Part shown: one piece after another, positions 1-8,809 of the stretch
Layout of the letters: the number at the start of each line of letters is the position of its first letter
How positions within the stretch are numbered: position 1 is the first letter of the stretch
Source of the DNA: Spirochaetaceae bacterium
Lineage (GTDB): Bacteria; Spirochaetota; Spirochaetia; Treponematales; Rectinemataceae
Assembly: GCA_025355995.1 (NCBI GenBank)
Contig: JANXYQ010000031.1
Coordinates: 1-64,000, forward strand
Length of the DNA stretch: 64,000 nt
Direction: 5' to 3'
Position numbers and translations under genes: made by a program
Notes under the pieces: generated by a model
The model's database searches: none
Seen by the model: only the letters and a program-made list of their open reading frames with translations
What the model was told of the DNA's origin: nothing

Positions 1-1
1 C

Positions 2-2974
2 AACGGCAAGACGCTCGCGACCCTCGTGGACTCCCGCGGGGAGCTCTGGGTGTCGGTGTACAGCGGAGGCATCCACCGCTACGACGCGGCCGCGGGCAAA
101 TGGAAGCATTTCCGCCACTCGGCGAGGGACCCGAAGAGCCCCGGCGACGACATCTGCAGCTTCCTCTACGAGGACTCCTCCGGCAGGATCTGGGCGGCGA
201 CGAACGTCGGACTCTCCCTCCTGGACAAGGACGAGGGCGGCTTCACGACCTACCTCGCGAAGGAAGGCGTCAAGAACGGGCTCAGCTCCAGCATCGTCAA
301 CACGATCCTCGAGGACCCGAAGGGCAACCTCTGGATCGGCACCTATACGACCGGACTCGATTATTGGGACAGGGGCTCCGGCGCGTGGTCCCATCATCCC
401 TACGATCCCAAGGACCCGAACTCGATCTCCGACAATCTCGTGAACTGCCTCGCCTACGACGCGCTCGGCAATCTATGGATCGGCACGAACAACGGCCTCG
501 ACAGGCTCGAGGGGGTCGGCACTTCGGCCCAGCGCTTCGTCCGGTACTTCTACGACCCCGCGAGGAGCGACGGCATCTCCTCCAACTCCATACAGAGGAT
601 ATTCAGGGACTCGAAGGGCTCGCTGTGGATCTCCACGCGGGGCGGCGGCGTCATGCGCTACCGCCCGGAGACCGACGGCTTCGAGCACTTCACGCGCAAG
701 GACGGGCTCCCCAACAACATCGCCTACTCGATACTCGAGGACAGGTCGGCGAACATCTGGATCGTCACACAGACCGGCATTGCCCGCTTCGACCGGCCCA
801 CGGGGACGATCAAGGGCGTGACGCTCTACAAGGAGCTGGAGAACGCGTCGTTCAACACCGGGTCCAGCGTCGGGCCGAGGGGCGAGATATACTTCGGCTC
901 GGTGGGCATGGTCGCCCGCTTCGACCCCTCGCTCTACGAGGTCAACTCCCACGTCCCTCCCGTCTACGTCACCGACCTCAGGGCGGCGAACGTGGGTAAG
1001 CTGGTCGCCCCCCTCGCGCGGACCGCCCCGGGCAAGCCCATCCGCCTCAAGTACTACGAGAATTCCGTCGAGTTCCGCTTCGCCGCCCTCGACTTCCGCG
1101 ACCCGGCCTCCAACCAGTTCGCCTATAAGCTGGAAGGCTTCGACAAGGACTGGAAGTATTTCCAGAGGCGCGATTTCGCGACCTACACCAACCTGCCCGG
1201 CGGCAGCTACACCTTCCGAGTGAAGGCCGCGAACAACGACGGGCTATGGAACGAGGACGGGGCGGCCCTTTCCCTGAAGGTGGCGACATCTCCCTTCCTG
1301 AGCGCCCCTGCCATCCTCCTCTACCTCCTCGCGATCGCCTTCGCCGGCTACGGCATCGCCACGATACGCGCCAACAGGAAGCTCGCGCTCAAGGTGCGCG
1401 AGCTCTCGGCGGCCAGGTCGGCCCTCGTGGCCGCCGGCGAGGAGTCGCGGCGGCTGGCCGCCGAGGCTGAGAAGGCGACGAACGCGAAGAGCCAGTTCAT
1501 ATCGACGGTGAGCCACGAGGTCCGCAATCCCATGAACGTCGTGATCGGGATGATCGACCTCCTCTCGCGCACCCCCCTCGACGACCGGCAGGCGGAATAC
1601 GTCTCGACGATCAAGCGGAGCGGGGAAACCCTGCTCGCGGTCATCAACGAGGTGCTGGACTTCTCCAAGATCGAGGCCGAGCGCGTCGAGCTGGAGGACC
1701 TGGCCTTCGACCCGAGGGAACTGGCCGAGAACGCCCGCGCGACCTTCGCGCACCAGGCCGAGGCCAGGGGGCTTTCCATCGAGGTCTCCGTCGGCGAGGG
1801 CCTGCCCGCCGCCCTGCGCGGCGATCCCTTCCGGATTGGGCAAATCCTCGCGAACCTGGTGGGCAACGCGATAAAATTCACGGACAGCGGCTTCGTGCGC
1901 ATCCGGCTAGAGAAAGAGGGGGGAAGCCTGGCGCTCAGCGTGAGCGACACCGGGATCGGCATCGAGAAGGAAAGGATGGCCCTCCTCTTCCTCCCCTTCT
2001 CTCAGGCGGACCAGTCCACGACGAGGCGTTACGGCGGCACGGGCCTAGGCCTCGCCATCTCGAAGAACCTCGTCGCACTGATGAAGGGCAGCATCGAGGC
2101 CGAGAGCGAGGCGGGCGTCGGGACTACCTTTACCGTACGGCTTCCCCTCCGCATCGCCGACTCCGTGCGCGACGGAGCCGCCGCCCGAGAGGCGACGGTC
2201 GCCCGCGAAGCGAGCCTCGCCAATGCGGAGGCGATCCGGAGCCTCGACCTTGCGGGGAAGAAGGCCCTCGTCGTCGACGACGACCCGATAAACCGCCGCG
2301 TGGCCGTCGGCCTCCTGCGCGAGCTAGGGGCCGAAGCCCTGGAGGCCGAATCCGGCCACGCCGCCATCGCCCACCTGGGAAGGCACCGAGTCGACCTCAT
2401 ACTCATGGACTGCTCGATGCCGGGAATGGACGGCTACGAGACGACGCGGAGGATCAGGGCCTCGGCTTTCGGCGCCCTCGATCCCACGACCAAGATAGTG
2501 GCCATGACCGCCCACATCCAGAGCGAGGACCGCGCCCTCGCGGCGGCGGCGGGCATGAACGGTTACCTCGCCAAGCCGGTGACCCTCGCGGCCCTCGCGG
2601 CGGCGATCGGCCAGCTGGATTTCAGCCCCCCCGCCTTCGACGCCTCCTCGTTCTGGGCGCGCTACGAAGGGGCTAAGGAGCTCGGGATCGAGATCCTCGA
2701 GCTCTTCCTCTCCCAGTCCCGAGGACTCTTCGAAGAGGCCCGCGCCGCGATCGCGAAGGGCGACCTCGAGACCGCGGCCGCCAGGATGCATCGGCTCAAG
2801 GGTTCCTCGGGAGCGATAGGGGGTATGAAGGCGGCCGCGGCCGCCGACGCCTTCATGGCCGCGGCCGCCGCCTCGCCCGACAGTGGGGAGCTGGACCGCC
2901 TCCTGGCCGAATTCGGCCAGGCGCTGACCGCCCTGGAGACCGAGGTCGGGAAGGCGCTGACGGTCAAGGCGTGA
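2..2974 (+). CDS. Hybrid two-component sensor kinase, 5' end outside window
   Basis: A membrane-bound hybrid histidine kinase that should sense a periplasmic signal and relay phosphate internally. The frame is open to the left edge, so the GTG at 26 is probably not the start. Numbering from that GTG: Reg_prop beta-propeller repeats (recurring LWIGT-type motifs) fill residues 1-310, a Y_Y_Y domain about 340-415, one membrane segment about 424-446, HisKA with phospho-acceptor His497 (SHEVRNP), HATPase_c with GTGLGL, a receiver domain with Asp795 (LMDCSMPGMDG) and an Hpt domain with His922 (MHRLKGSS). This resembles Bacteroidetes hybrid systems, but it ends in Hpt rather than an AraC output domain, so a separate response regulator is expected. 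None lies next to it. The ligand is unknown. Confidence 0.93.
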   Translation, partial: NGKTLATLVDSRGELWVSVYSGGIHRYDAAAGKWKHFRHSARDPKSPGDDICSFLYEDSSGRIWAATNVGLSLLDKDEGGFTTYLAKEGVKNGLSSSIVNTILEDPKGNLWIGTYTTGLDYWDRGSGAWSHHPYDPKDPNSISDNLVNCLAYDALGNLWIGTNNGLDRLEGVGTSAQRFVRYFYDPARSDGISSNSIQRIFRDSKGSLWISTRGGGVMRYRPETDGFEHFTRKDGLPNNIAYSILEDRSANIWIVTQTGIARFDRPTGTIKGVTLYKELENASFNTGSSVGPRGEIYFGSVGMVARFDPSLYEVNSHVPPVYVTDLRAANVGKLVAPLARTAPGKPIRLKYYENSVEFRFAALDFRDPASNQFAYKLEGFDKDWKYFQRRDFATYTNLPGGSYTFRVKAANNDGLWNEDGAALSLKVATSPFLSAPAILLYLLAIAFAGYGIATIRANRKLALKVRELSAARSALVAAGEESRRLAAEAEKATNAKSQFISTVSHEVRNPMNVVIGMIDLLSRTPLDDRQAEYVSTIKRSGETLLAVINEVLDFSKIEAERVELEDLAFDPRELAENARATFAHQAEARGLSIEVSVGEGLPAALRGDPFRIGQILANLVGNAIKFTDSGFVRIRLEKEGGSLALSVSDTGIGIEKERMALLFLPFSQADQSTTRRYGGTGLGLAISKNLVALMKGSIEAESEAGVGTTFTVRLPLRIADSVRDGAAAREATVAREASLANAEAIRSLDLAGKKALVVDDDPINRRVAVGLLRELGAEALEAESGHAAIAHLGRHRVDLILMDCSMPGMDGYETTRRIRASAFGALDPTTKIVAMTAHIQSEDRALAAAAGMNGYLAKPVTLAALAAAIGQLDFSPPAFDASSFWARYEGAKELGIEILELFLSQSRGLFEEARAAIAKGDLETAAARMHRLKGSSGAIGGMKAAAAADAFMAAAAASPDSGELDRLLAEFGQALTALETEVGKALTVKA

Positions 2975-3037
2975 GGCCGGGCCCGCCGAGCGGACCGGCC
3001 TGGCCGGCCCGTAGCCTCCCGTGTTAAGCTCCCGCCC

Positions 3038-3955
3038 ATGACCGCGAACCAGGCTCCGGCCAAGCTACCCGCCTCCGCGATCGGCGCGGCGGTCGTCATC
3101 GCTGCGATTTGGGGTTTCAACTTCGTCGTGATCAAGGTGGGCGTCGCCGGCGTGCCGCCCCTCATGCTCGCGGCCCTGCGCTTCCTCTTCAGCGCCCTGC
3201 CTGCCGTCTTCTTCGTCAAGCGGCCGAAGGCGCCGCTCAGGTCGATCGCGGCCTACGGCATCCTCCTCGGCGTCGGCGAGTTCGGCTTCCTCTTCACCGC
3301 CATCAAGCTGGGAGCCCCCTCGGGCCTTTCCTCGATCCTTCTCCAATCCCAGGCCTTCTTCACGGCCCTCCTGGCCGCGCTCTTCCTGAAGGAGAGGCTT
3401 CGGGCGCACAACGTGGCGGGCATGGCGGTGGCGGCGGCCGGGCTGGGCGTCTTCGCCCTCTCGTCGGGCGGCGCCTCGGGGGGCATGACCCTCCCGCTGC
3501 TCCTCATGATCCTCCTCGCGGCCCTCGGCTGGGCCGCGGCCAACGTCGCGGCGAGGACGATGCCCGGCGCGAGCGCCTTGGGCCTCATGGCCTGGTCGAG
3601 CCTCTTCTCGCCCCTCCCCCTCGCGGCCCTGTCCCTCCTCGTCGAGGGCCCGAGGGCGATAGGCGCCGCCTTCGCCGGGCTCGGGGCCCTCACGATAGGC
3701 GCCCTCGCCTACCTGGTCGCCATGTCGACCCTGCTCGGCTACGGCCTATGGAACCACCTCATCATGAGGCACGGCGCGGGGAGGATCGCGCCCTTCTCCC
3801 TCATGGTCCCCATCTTCGGCATCGCTTCGGCCTCGCTGGCCTTCGGCGAGCGTTTCGGCCCCCTCGACGTCGCCGGCGCCGCCCTCATCCTCGCCGGCCT
3901 CCTGGTCCACGTCTTCGGCGGCAACGATCATCGAGCGAAGCGAGATGAGCGGTGA
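3038..3955 (+). CDS. EamA/DMT-family inner-membrane transporter
   Basis: A 305-residue integral membrane protein of the drug/metabolite transporter superfamily, the family of amino acid, nucleotide-sugar and metabolite exporters such as RhaT, YdcZ and EamA relatives. It is almost entirely hydrophobic, with about ten membrane segments in two EamA repeats (roughly residues 10-140 and 155-292). The first repeat starts with the family's typical AAIWGFNFVVIK segment. The ATG follows a TAAGCT hexamer (3025-3030) by seven bases and has no Shine-Dalgarno, so the mRNA may be leaderless. Its stop overlaps the GTG of the next small gene (GTGA), suggesting translational coupling. The substrate cannot be deduced. 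Confidence 0.9.
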   Translation: MTANQAPAKLPASAIGAAVVIAAIWGFNFVVIKVGVAGVPPLMLAALRFLFSALPAVFFVKRPKAPLRSIAAYGILLGVGEFGFLFTAIKLGAPSGLSSILLQSQAFFTALLAALFLKERLRAHNVAGMAVAAAGLGVFALSSGGASGGMTLPLLLMILLAALGWAAANVAARTMPGASALGLMAWSSLFSPLPLAALSLLVEGPRAIGAAFAGLGALTIGALAYLVAMSTLLGYGLWNHLIMRHGAGRIAPFSLMVPIFGIASASLAFGERFGPLDVAGAALILAGLLVHVFGGNDHRAKRDER

Positions 3956-4200
3956 GCGAAGCCGACTTCCCCGAGCCCGAATATCTGGTCCGGCTCGCCA
4001 ACGCGCGCATGCCCTTCGGCAAATACGCCGGCGGCCTCCTCATCGACCTGCCGGAGGCCTATGTCGTGTGGTTCGCCCGCAAGGGATACCCCACGGGAGA
4101 GATCGGCGAGCTCCTCGCGTCGCTTTACACGATCAAGGAGAACGGGCTCGAAAGCCTGCTCAGGCCCTTGGTGAGGCGCGGCGGATACGGAGGGAATTAG
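3952..4200 (+). CDS. DUF3820-family small protein
   Basis: An 82-residue soluble protein matching the short DUF3820 family (sometimes labelled putative quorum-sensing-regulated virulence factor, a name with weak functional support). The visible family signature is the MPFGKYAG segment followed by LIDLPEAYVVWFARKG. The GTG start overlaps the stop of the EamA transporter by four bases. The 3' end runs into the convergent histidine kinase gene, sharing three bases. The function is unknown; some family members sit in or beside exonuclease proteins, but nothing here tests that. Confidence 0.8.
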   Translation: MSEADFPEPEYLVRLANARMPFGKYAGGLLIDLPEAYVVWFARKGYPTGEIGELLASLYTIKENGLESLLRPLVRRGGYGGN

Positions 4201-5372
4201 GCTTCGAAGCGGACCAGGAAGGAGGCGCCGGTCCCCGCTTTCCCCGAGGGGTCGGAGCCGATCGCCAGCGAGCCGCCGATCTGGCCGCAGAGCATGTCGA
4301 CGAGGGCGATCCCGAATCCCTTCGACGAATGGAAATCGAAGCCCGGGGGAAAGCCGACGCCGTCGTCGGACAGCGTGAGGAGGGCGCCGGTTCCCTCGCG
4401 GTGCAGGCCGAGGGCGATCGTCCCTCCCCGCCCCTCCGGGAAGGCGTGCTTGAGGGCATCGGTGACGAGCTCGTTCACGATGAGCCCGAGCGGAACGGCG
4501 CGCTTGACGTGGAGCGGGACGGGCTCGCTCGACCGGCTGAGCGAGATGCCCCGCGTCTCGGCGCCGTAGCCCTTCAGCAGGTCGGCCGCGATCCTCCCCA
4601 GGTACTCGCCGAGCTCCACTATTCCTAAGCCCGCGGAATCGTCGAGGTTGGCGTAGAGCGTGGTCAATACCGAGACGCGGTCGCGGAGCTTCCTCAGCGC
4701 CTCCCCGAGGGCCAAGTCCCCGGCCCGGCCCGCTTCGATGGAGATGAGGCTCCTCATGAGGGCGAAGCTGTTCTTGGTCCTGTGCTGGAGCTCGCCCAGG
4801 AGGACGGCCTTGGCCTCGAGGGCAGTCTTGAGCGCGGCTTCGCTCCGCTTCAGGACGCATAAATGGGCGACGGTCCGAGCGAAGAGAGCGAGTATCTCGC
4901 CGTCATCCTCGGCGATGGGGCGAGCGCTGCAGAGATTGTCCGCGACGAGCTCGCCGATGACCGTCTCGCCGTCCCAGAGGGGAGCGATGGCCACGTCGCT
5001 GCGCCCCACGGGATGGCTGCGATCGTCGTAGACCTCCCGCCCCGCCTTGATGAAGTACGGGATGGACCCGTCGTAGATCTCGTCCCTGTGGTCGATGGAG
5101 GTCCTGGGGATGCGGATGCCCCTCTCGTCCCTCGGGCGCCCGCCCTCGTCGGTTCCCCAGCTCCCGACCTTCCACTGGGGATCCGCGGGATCCACAAACC
5201 AGATGCCGATACGGTCGAAACCCAGGCGGTCGATGCAGAGCTCGACGGCTTTCCTGCAGAGGGCGGACTCGTCGGCGGCCCTCGAGAGCGCCATGGCTAT
5301 ATCGTGAAGGGAGCGCAACCTCGCGTCGAGCGGCGCGAGCAGGCGGCCGCGCTCGGGGCCATTGCATTCCAT
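4197..5372 (-). CDS. GAF-domain sensor histidine kinase (HisKA_2 type)
   Basis: A soluble 391-residue kinase with no membrane segment. A GAF sensor domain spans about residues 20-175, followed by a helix with phospho-acceptor His197 in LQHRTKNS and a HATPase_c domain (N box VNELVTDALKHAF, G boxes DDGVGFP and GFGIALV). The HxRxKN motif is typical of HisKA_2/HWE kinases, which often feed general stress or single-domain regulators. I place the start at the ATG at 5372 rather than 18 codons upstream, because a good promoter (TTGACC, 17 bases, TATACT) ends six bases before it, so the upstream codons would lie in the promoter. It is divergent from the NMT1-kinase gene; the two may answer to one regulator. 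Confidence 0.9.
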   Translation of the reverse strand: MECNGPERGRLLAPLDARLRSLHDIAMALSRAADESALCRKAVELCIDRLGFDRIGIWFVDPADPQWKVGSWGTDEGGRPRDERGIRIPRTSIDHRDEIYDGSIPYFIKAGREVYDDRSHPVGRSDVAIAPLWDGETVIGELVADNLCSARPIAEDDGEILALFARTVAHLCVLKRSEAALKTALEAKAVLLGELQHRTKNSFALMRSLISIEAGRAGDLALGEALRKLRDRVSVLTTLYANLDDSAGLGIVELGEYLGRIAADLLKGYGAETRGISLSRSSEPVPLHVKRAVPLGLIVNELVTDALKHAFPEGRGGTIALGLHREGTGALLTLSDDGVGFPPGFDFHSSKGFGIALVDMLCGQIGGSLAIGSDPSGKAGTGASFLVRFEA

Positions 5373-5378
5373 AACCCA

Positions 5379-5407
5379 AGTATAGGGCCGGGCAGGGGCA
5401 GGGTCAA
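5379..5407 (-). promoter_or_regulatory. Promoter of GAF kinase, predicted leaderless
   Basis: On the minus strand, -35 TTGACC (5402-5407), a 17-base spacer and -10 TATACT (5379-5384) end six bases before the ATG at 5372. Transcription would begin at or next to the start codon. Confidence 0.65.
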
Positions 5408-5440
5408 TCGAGCGGACTGGCGCCATCGCGCGCCGAGGAC

Positions 5441-5446
5441 TAGATT
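5441..5446 (+). promoter_or_regulatory. -10 box of NMT1-kinase gene, predicted leaderless
   Basis: TAGATT ends six bases before the ATG at 5453. No convincing -35 and no Shine-Dalgarno are visible. It lies back-to-back with the promoter of the GAF kinase. Confidence 0.45.
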
Positions 5447-5452
5447 GTACTC

Positions 5453-7210
5453 ATGCTGAAACCGGTCCGCGCAGGTCGCCTCGCAGCCCTCGCCCTCGCG
5501 GCGGCGGCCGCTTCCCGGCTCGCTTGCGCGGCTCCACAGAGCCTCGAAAGCGTCTCCCTGCAGCTGAAATGGAGGCATCAGTTCCAATTCGCGGGCTACT
5601 ACATGGCCGCCGAAAAGGGCTATTACCGCGATGCGGGCCTGGAGGTCCGCATCAGGGAGGCCGGCCCGGATACGCGCTTCACCGACGAGGTGGCGGAAGG
5701 CCGCGCCGATTTCGGTATAAACAATACGGACCTCCTCATCGACAGGGTCAAGGGCAAGAAGGTGGTGGTCCTGGCGGTCGTGTTCCAGCACTCGCCATTG
5801 ATCCTACTGTCGCTGGCGAAGAGCCGCCTATCGTCGCCGGAGGACTTCATAGGGAAGAGGGTCATGGTCTCGCTCGACGCCGAGGCCGAGATTTTCTCGA
5901 TGTTCTCCAACGAGTCGATACAGAAGGACGCGGTGCGCTACCTCCAGCATTCCTGGGACATCGAGGACCTCGTCTCGGGGAAGGTCGACGCGGTGAGCGC
6001 CTATTCCACGAACGAGCCCCTGGGCCTGAAGGCGCGCGGCATCACCTACAATATGGCGAGGCCCCTGACCTACGGCATCGATTTCTACGGCGACTGCCTC
6101 TTCACCTCGGAAGCCGAGATCCGCGCCCACCCCGCCCGGACGGCGGCCTTCCTCGCGGCCTCGCTGCGGGGCTGGGAATACGCACTGGACAACCCCGGCG
6201 AGGCCTGTGACCTCATCCTCTCGAAGTACTCGCAGGCGAAGGACAAGGCCTCTCTCCTGGCCGAGGCGGCCGCAATGGACGAGCTCATCGTTCACGAGTT
6301 CGTGCCGCTCGGGTCCATCAACCCGGGGCGCTGGCGCCATATCGGCGACACCTACGCCAAGCTCGGCGCGATTCCCTCGGACTATTCCCTCGCCGGCTTC
6401 CTCTACGACCCGAAGGCGCCCGTCATCGACCCCCGAGTCCTCAAGATAGTCATCGCCGCACTCGCGGCGGCCATGGCGGTCGCGATCGGCTACATACTCA
6501 TCCTGAGAGCTTTCAACGCGCGGCTCGGCGTAGAGGTAGCGTCGAGGACGGCCGTGCTCGAGGAGAACAGCCGGGCCCTCTCCCGCTCGCTGGGCGAGAA
6601 GGAAGTGCTCCTTAAGGAGGTGCACCACCGCGTCAAGAACAACCTGCAGGTCATCGCGAGCATCATCAACATGCAGATCGAGGACTCGAGCGGAACAGGG
6701 TCGCCCGAAGCCCTCCTGACCCTCAAGAACAGGGTCTTCGGCATGGCCCTCGCGCACGAGCGGATCTACGGGAGCGAGAGCCTCGCGCGCGTCGACATGG
6801 ACGACTACCTGGGCGCCCTCGTCGCGGAGCTCGTCCTGGCCTACCGGAGGACCGGGCTGATCGTGGAGGCCAGGGCCGAGGCTCCGGGCATCGGCCTGGC
6901 CGTCGAGATCGCGATGCCGCTGGGCCTAGTCGTCGGCGAGCTCGTCACCAACTCCCTCAAGCACGCCTTCGAGGGCCGCGAGTCGGGCCGGATAGAGGTG
7001 AGGCTGAGGCGGGAGGGAAGCCGCTTCGAGCTCCTGGTATCCGACGACGGTTCGGGCCCCTCCCCCGGCGCGGGCTCGGGCATCGGCCTACGCCTCGCGG
7101 AGGCCCTGGCCTCCCAGCTCGGAGGAGAGCTCCGCCGCATCGCCGGCCACGGAGCGGGCGGCGATGCGGCGGGACTGTCCTACCTCCTCTCCTTCGAAAC
7201 GCCCGCCTAG
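5453..7210 (+). CDS. NMT1/THI5-like binding domain fused to HisKA_2 histidine kinase
   Basis: A 585-residue membrane sensor. A signal-peptide-like N-terminus is followed by a periplasmic NMT1/THI5-type solute-binding domain (about residues 35-310; landmarks LKWRHQFQFAGYY and AAEKGYY) related to ThiY and SsuA pyrimidine or sulfonate binders. One membrane segment lies near 326-350, a short coiled region follows, then HisKA_2 with EVHHRVKNN (His391/392) and HATPase_c (VVGELVTNSLKHAF, DDGSGP). The binding domain presumably senses a thiamin-precursor-like or other small ligand instead of delivering it to an ABC permease; this is inferred from the fold. No receiver domain or response regulator is adjacent. 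It ends four bases into the convergent MFS gene. Confidence 0.9.
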   Translation: MLKPVRAGRLAALALAAAAASRLACAAPQSLESVSLQLKWRHQFQFAGYYMAAEKGYYRDAGLEVRIREAGPDTRFTDEVAEGRADFGINNTDLLIDRVKGKKVVVLAVVFQHSPLILLSLAKSRLSSPEDFIGKRVMVSLDAEAEIFSMFSNESIQKDAVRYLQHSWDIEDLVSGKVDAVSAYSTNEPLGLKARGITYNMARPLTYGIDFYGDCLFTSEAEIRAHPARTAAFLAASLRGWEYALDNPGEACDLILSKYSQAKDKASLLAEAAAMDELIVHEFVPLGSINPGRWRHIGDTYAKLGAIPSDYSLAGFLYDPKAPVIDPRVLKIVIAALAAAMAVAIGYILILRAFNARLGVEVASRTAVLEENSRALSRSLGEKEVLLKEVHHRVKNNLQVIASIINMQIEDSSGTGSPEALLTLKNRVFGMALAHERIYGSESLARVDMDDYLGALVAELVLAYRRTGLIVEARAEAPGIGLAVEIAMPLGLVVGELVTNSLKHAFEGRESGRIEVRLRREGSRFELLVSDDGSGPSPGAGSGIGLRLAEALASQLGGELRRIAGHGAGGDAAGLSYLLSFETPA

Positions 7211-8451
7211 CCGACTATCCGCCTGTCCCAGCCGTCGAGGAAGAAGGAGCCCAGTCCCCAGAGCGCGCATAGCGCCGCAGTTCCGATCCAGAGGGCGGGG
7301 AAGCCGGCCGCCGCTGCGGTTCCCGCGGCCAGGGGGCCCAGGGCCATGCCCGCCTGCAGGAACAACCCCGTGAAGGACTGGAAGGAGGCCCTCCAGTTGG
7401 CGGGCGAGTGCCTGGCCACGAATACGCCCATGTTCACCGCGGCGACGATCTCGCCTATCGTCCAAACGAAGGTCGAGAGGGCGAAGCCGGCCCTGCCCAG
7501 CGGGAGGGCGAGCATACCGAGGCCCAGGGCGTAGACCGCCCCCGAGGCCGCCAGACAGGAGAGGGGGCTGCGCGACCTCAGGGCGCGGGCGATGGGTATG
7601 CTGAAAACGATGACGGTCAGCGCGTTGAGCGACATCATCGCCCCGAAGAACGAGGTCCCCGCGTCGCCGAGGGACTTGGCTATGGTCAGCGGGAGGGCGA
7701 AGCCGGTCTGCGAGTAGGTGACGCTGCTGAGGAGGGCGATGCCGCAGTAGCAGGCGAGGATGGGCCTCGCGAAGAACGCGCGCAGCGCTCCCCGCTCGTC
7801 CGTCCTCTCCAGGAGCGGTCGCTCGATGGAGGCCGACGCACGCGGGGGAGTGGCTACGCCGTGCGTGGCTACGCCACGAGCGATGAGCAGGACCGACGCG
7901 AGCGTGCACAGCGCGTCCCCCCGGAAGAGCCAGGGCAGGCTGCGGTCGAAGAGGAAGGCGGCGACGAGGGGACCGGCCGAGGCGCCCACGTTGATCGACC
8001 AATACTGCAAGCCGAAGGCCTCCGTCCGGCGCTCCGGCGGAGCGAGGTCGGCGATGAGGGCAGAGATAAGGGGCCGCGCCCCGCCGCGGAAGAAGCTCTC
8101 TGCGACGAGGAGCCAGGGCGACCAGGCGTAGCCGTAGAGGAAGCTCATGGCGAGGTTGAAGAGGGCCGCGGCCGTATGGCAGGCGACGAGGGCCCGCTTG
8201 CGGCCGAACCTGTCGGCGATCCTGCCCGAGAGGAGGGCTCCCGCCGCCGCGGCGGCGAAGGCGACGGCTACCAGGAGTCCCGCCCGCGAGGCCGCGAAGC
8301 CCAGACGCCTCGTGAGGTAGAGGGCGAGGAAGGGCCCCACGAAGTCCCCGAAGCGGTTGATCATGGTTGCGCCGAACATGGACCAAAGCGAGGGCCCGAG
8401 CCCGAGGTAGGGCGCGAGGAGCTTACGGAGGCGCGAGTCATCCCGAGGCAT
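7207..8451 (-). CDS. MFS transporter
   Basis: A 414-residue major facilitator with about twelve membrane segments. The loop between segments 2 and 3 carries the MFS motif A pattern (GRIADRFGRKRAL), and a paler copy of the pattern follows the sixth segment. The family covers sugar, drug and metabolite transport with proton coupling; the substrate cannot be read from sequence, though the overall look is that of drug/metabolite efflux types. The start ATG lies seven bases after TATCCT (8459-8464, minus strand), again without a Shine-Dalgarno. The 3' end overlaps the convergent kinase by four bases. A short tandem copy of GTGGCTACGCC occurs within the gene at about 7851-7873. Confidence 0.88.
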   Translation of the reverse strand: MPRDDSRLRKLLAPYLGLGPSLWSMFGATMINRFGDFVGPFLALYLTRRLGFAASRAGLLVAVAFAAAAAGALLSGRIADRFGRKRALVACHTAAALFNLAMSFLYGYAWSPWLLVAESFFRGGARPLISALIADLAPPERRTEAFGLQYWSINVGASAGPLVAAFLFDRSLPWLFRGDALCTLASVLLIARGVATHGVATPPRASASIERPLLERTDERGALRAFFARPILACYCGIALLSSVTYSQTGFALPLTIAKSLGDAGTSFFGAMMSLNALTVIVFSIPIARALRSRSPLSCLAASGAVYALGLGMLALPLGRAGFALSTFVWTIGEIVAAVNMGVFVARHSPANWRASFQSFTGLFLQAGMALGPLAAGTAAAAGFPALWIGTAALCALWGLGSFFLDGWDRRIVG

Positions 8452-8809
8452 ATCGTCGAGGATAGCCCGCCCGTCGCCGCAAATGAAAGGCCCCGCCCAA
8501 GGCGCGCAGTGGGGGTGCCGGAGGCCACCGGAGCCGAGGCGAAGAGCGATCGCCCTTGCCGTTTGATGAAGAGCCTCGGCGAGGAGGCCGAAGGCAGGGG
8601 GAGCAGCTTCGCTGGCATCTCACCCGCGCGCCCGCTACGAAAGCGATCTCGGGCATGGGACACCGCGAGAAAAAACGGGGTCGAGCGATTTCCCTCGCGG
8701 CGCTCGGGAGCGAGTAAGGAAATGGATTTTTTTCGCGATGTGGGGACCCATGCCCGGGATCGATTATTGGAAATGCGCGGGTGACGCGTTATGCGGCCGT
8801 GCTCCCCCT
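8452..8809. other. Gene-free stretch between HD-domain gene and MFS gene
   Basis: About 358 bases with no convincing gene on either strand. The part next to 8451 holds the likely -10 box of the MFS gene. Near 8691-8735 an imperfect inverted repeat (ATTTCC ... GGAAAT) is followed by a seven-T run on the plus strand, which looks like a terminator although no plus-strand gene ends there. The short open frames present have no family features. Confidence 0.5.

Noticed and set aside
8452-8809. Small protein genes in the gap before the MFS gene
   Set aside because: Open frames are short, without start signals or family features, and biased only by GC content.
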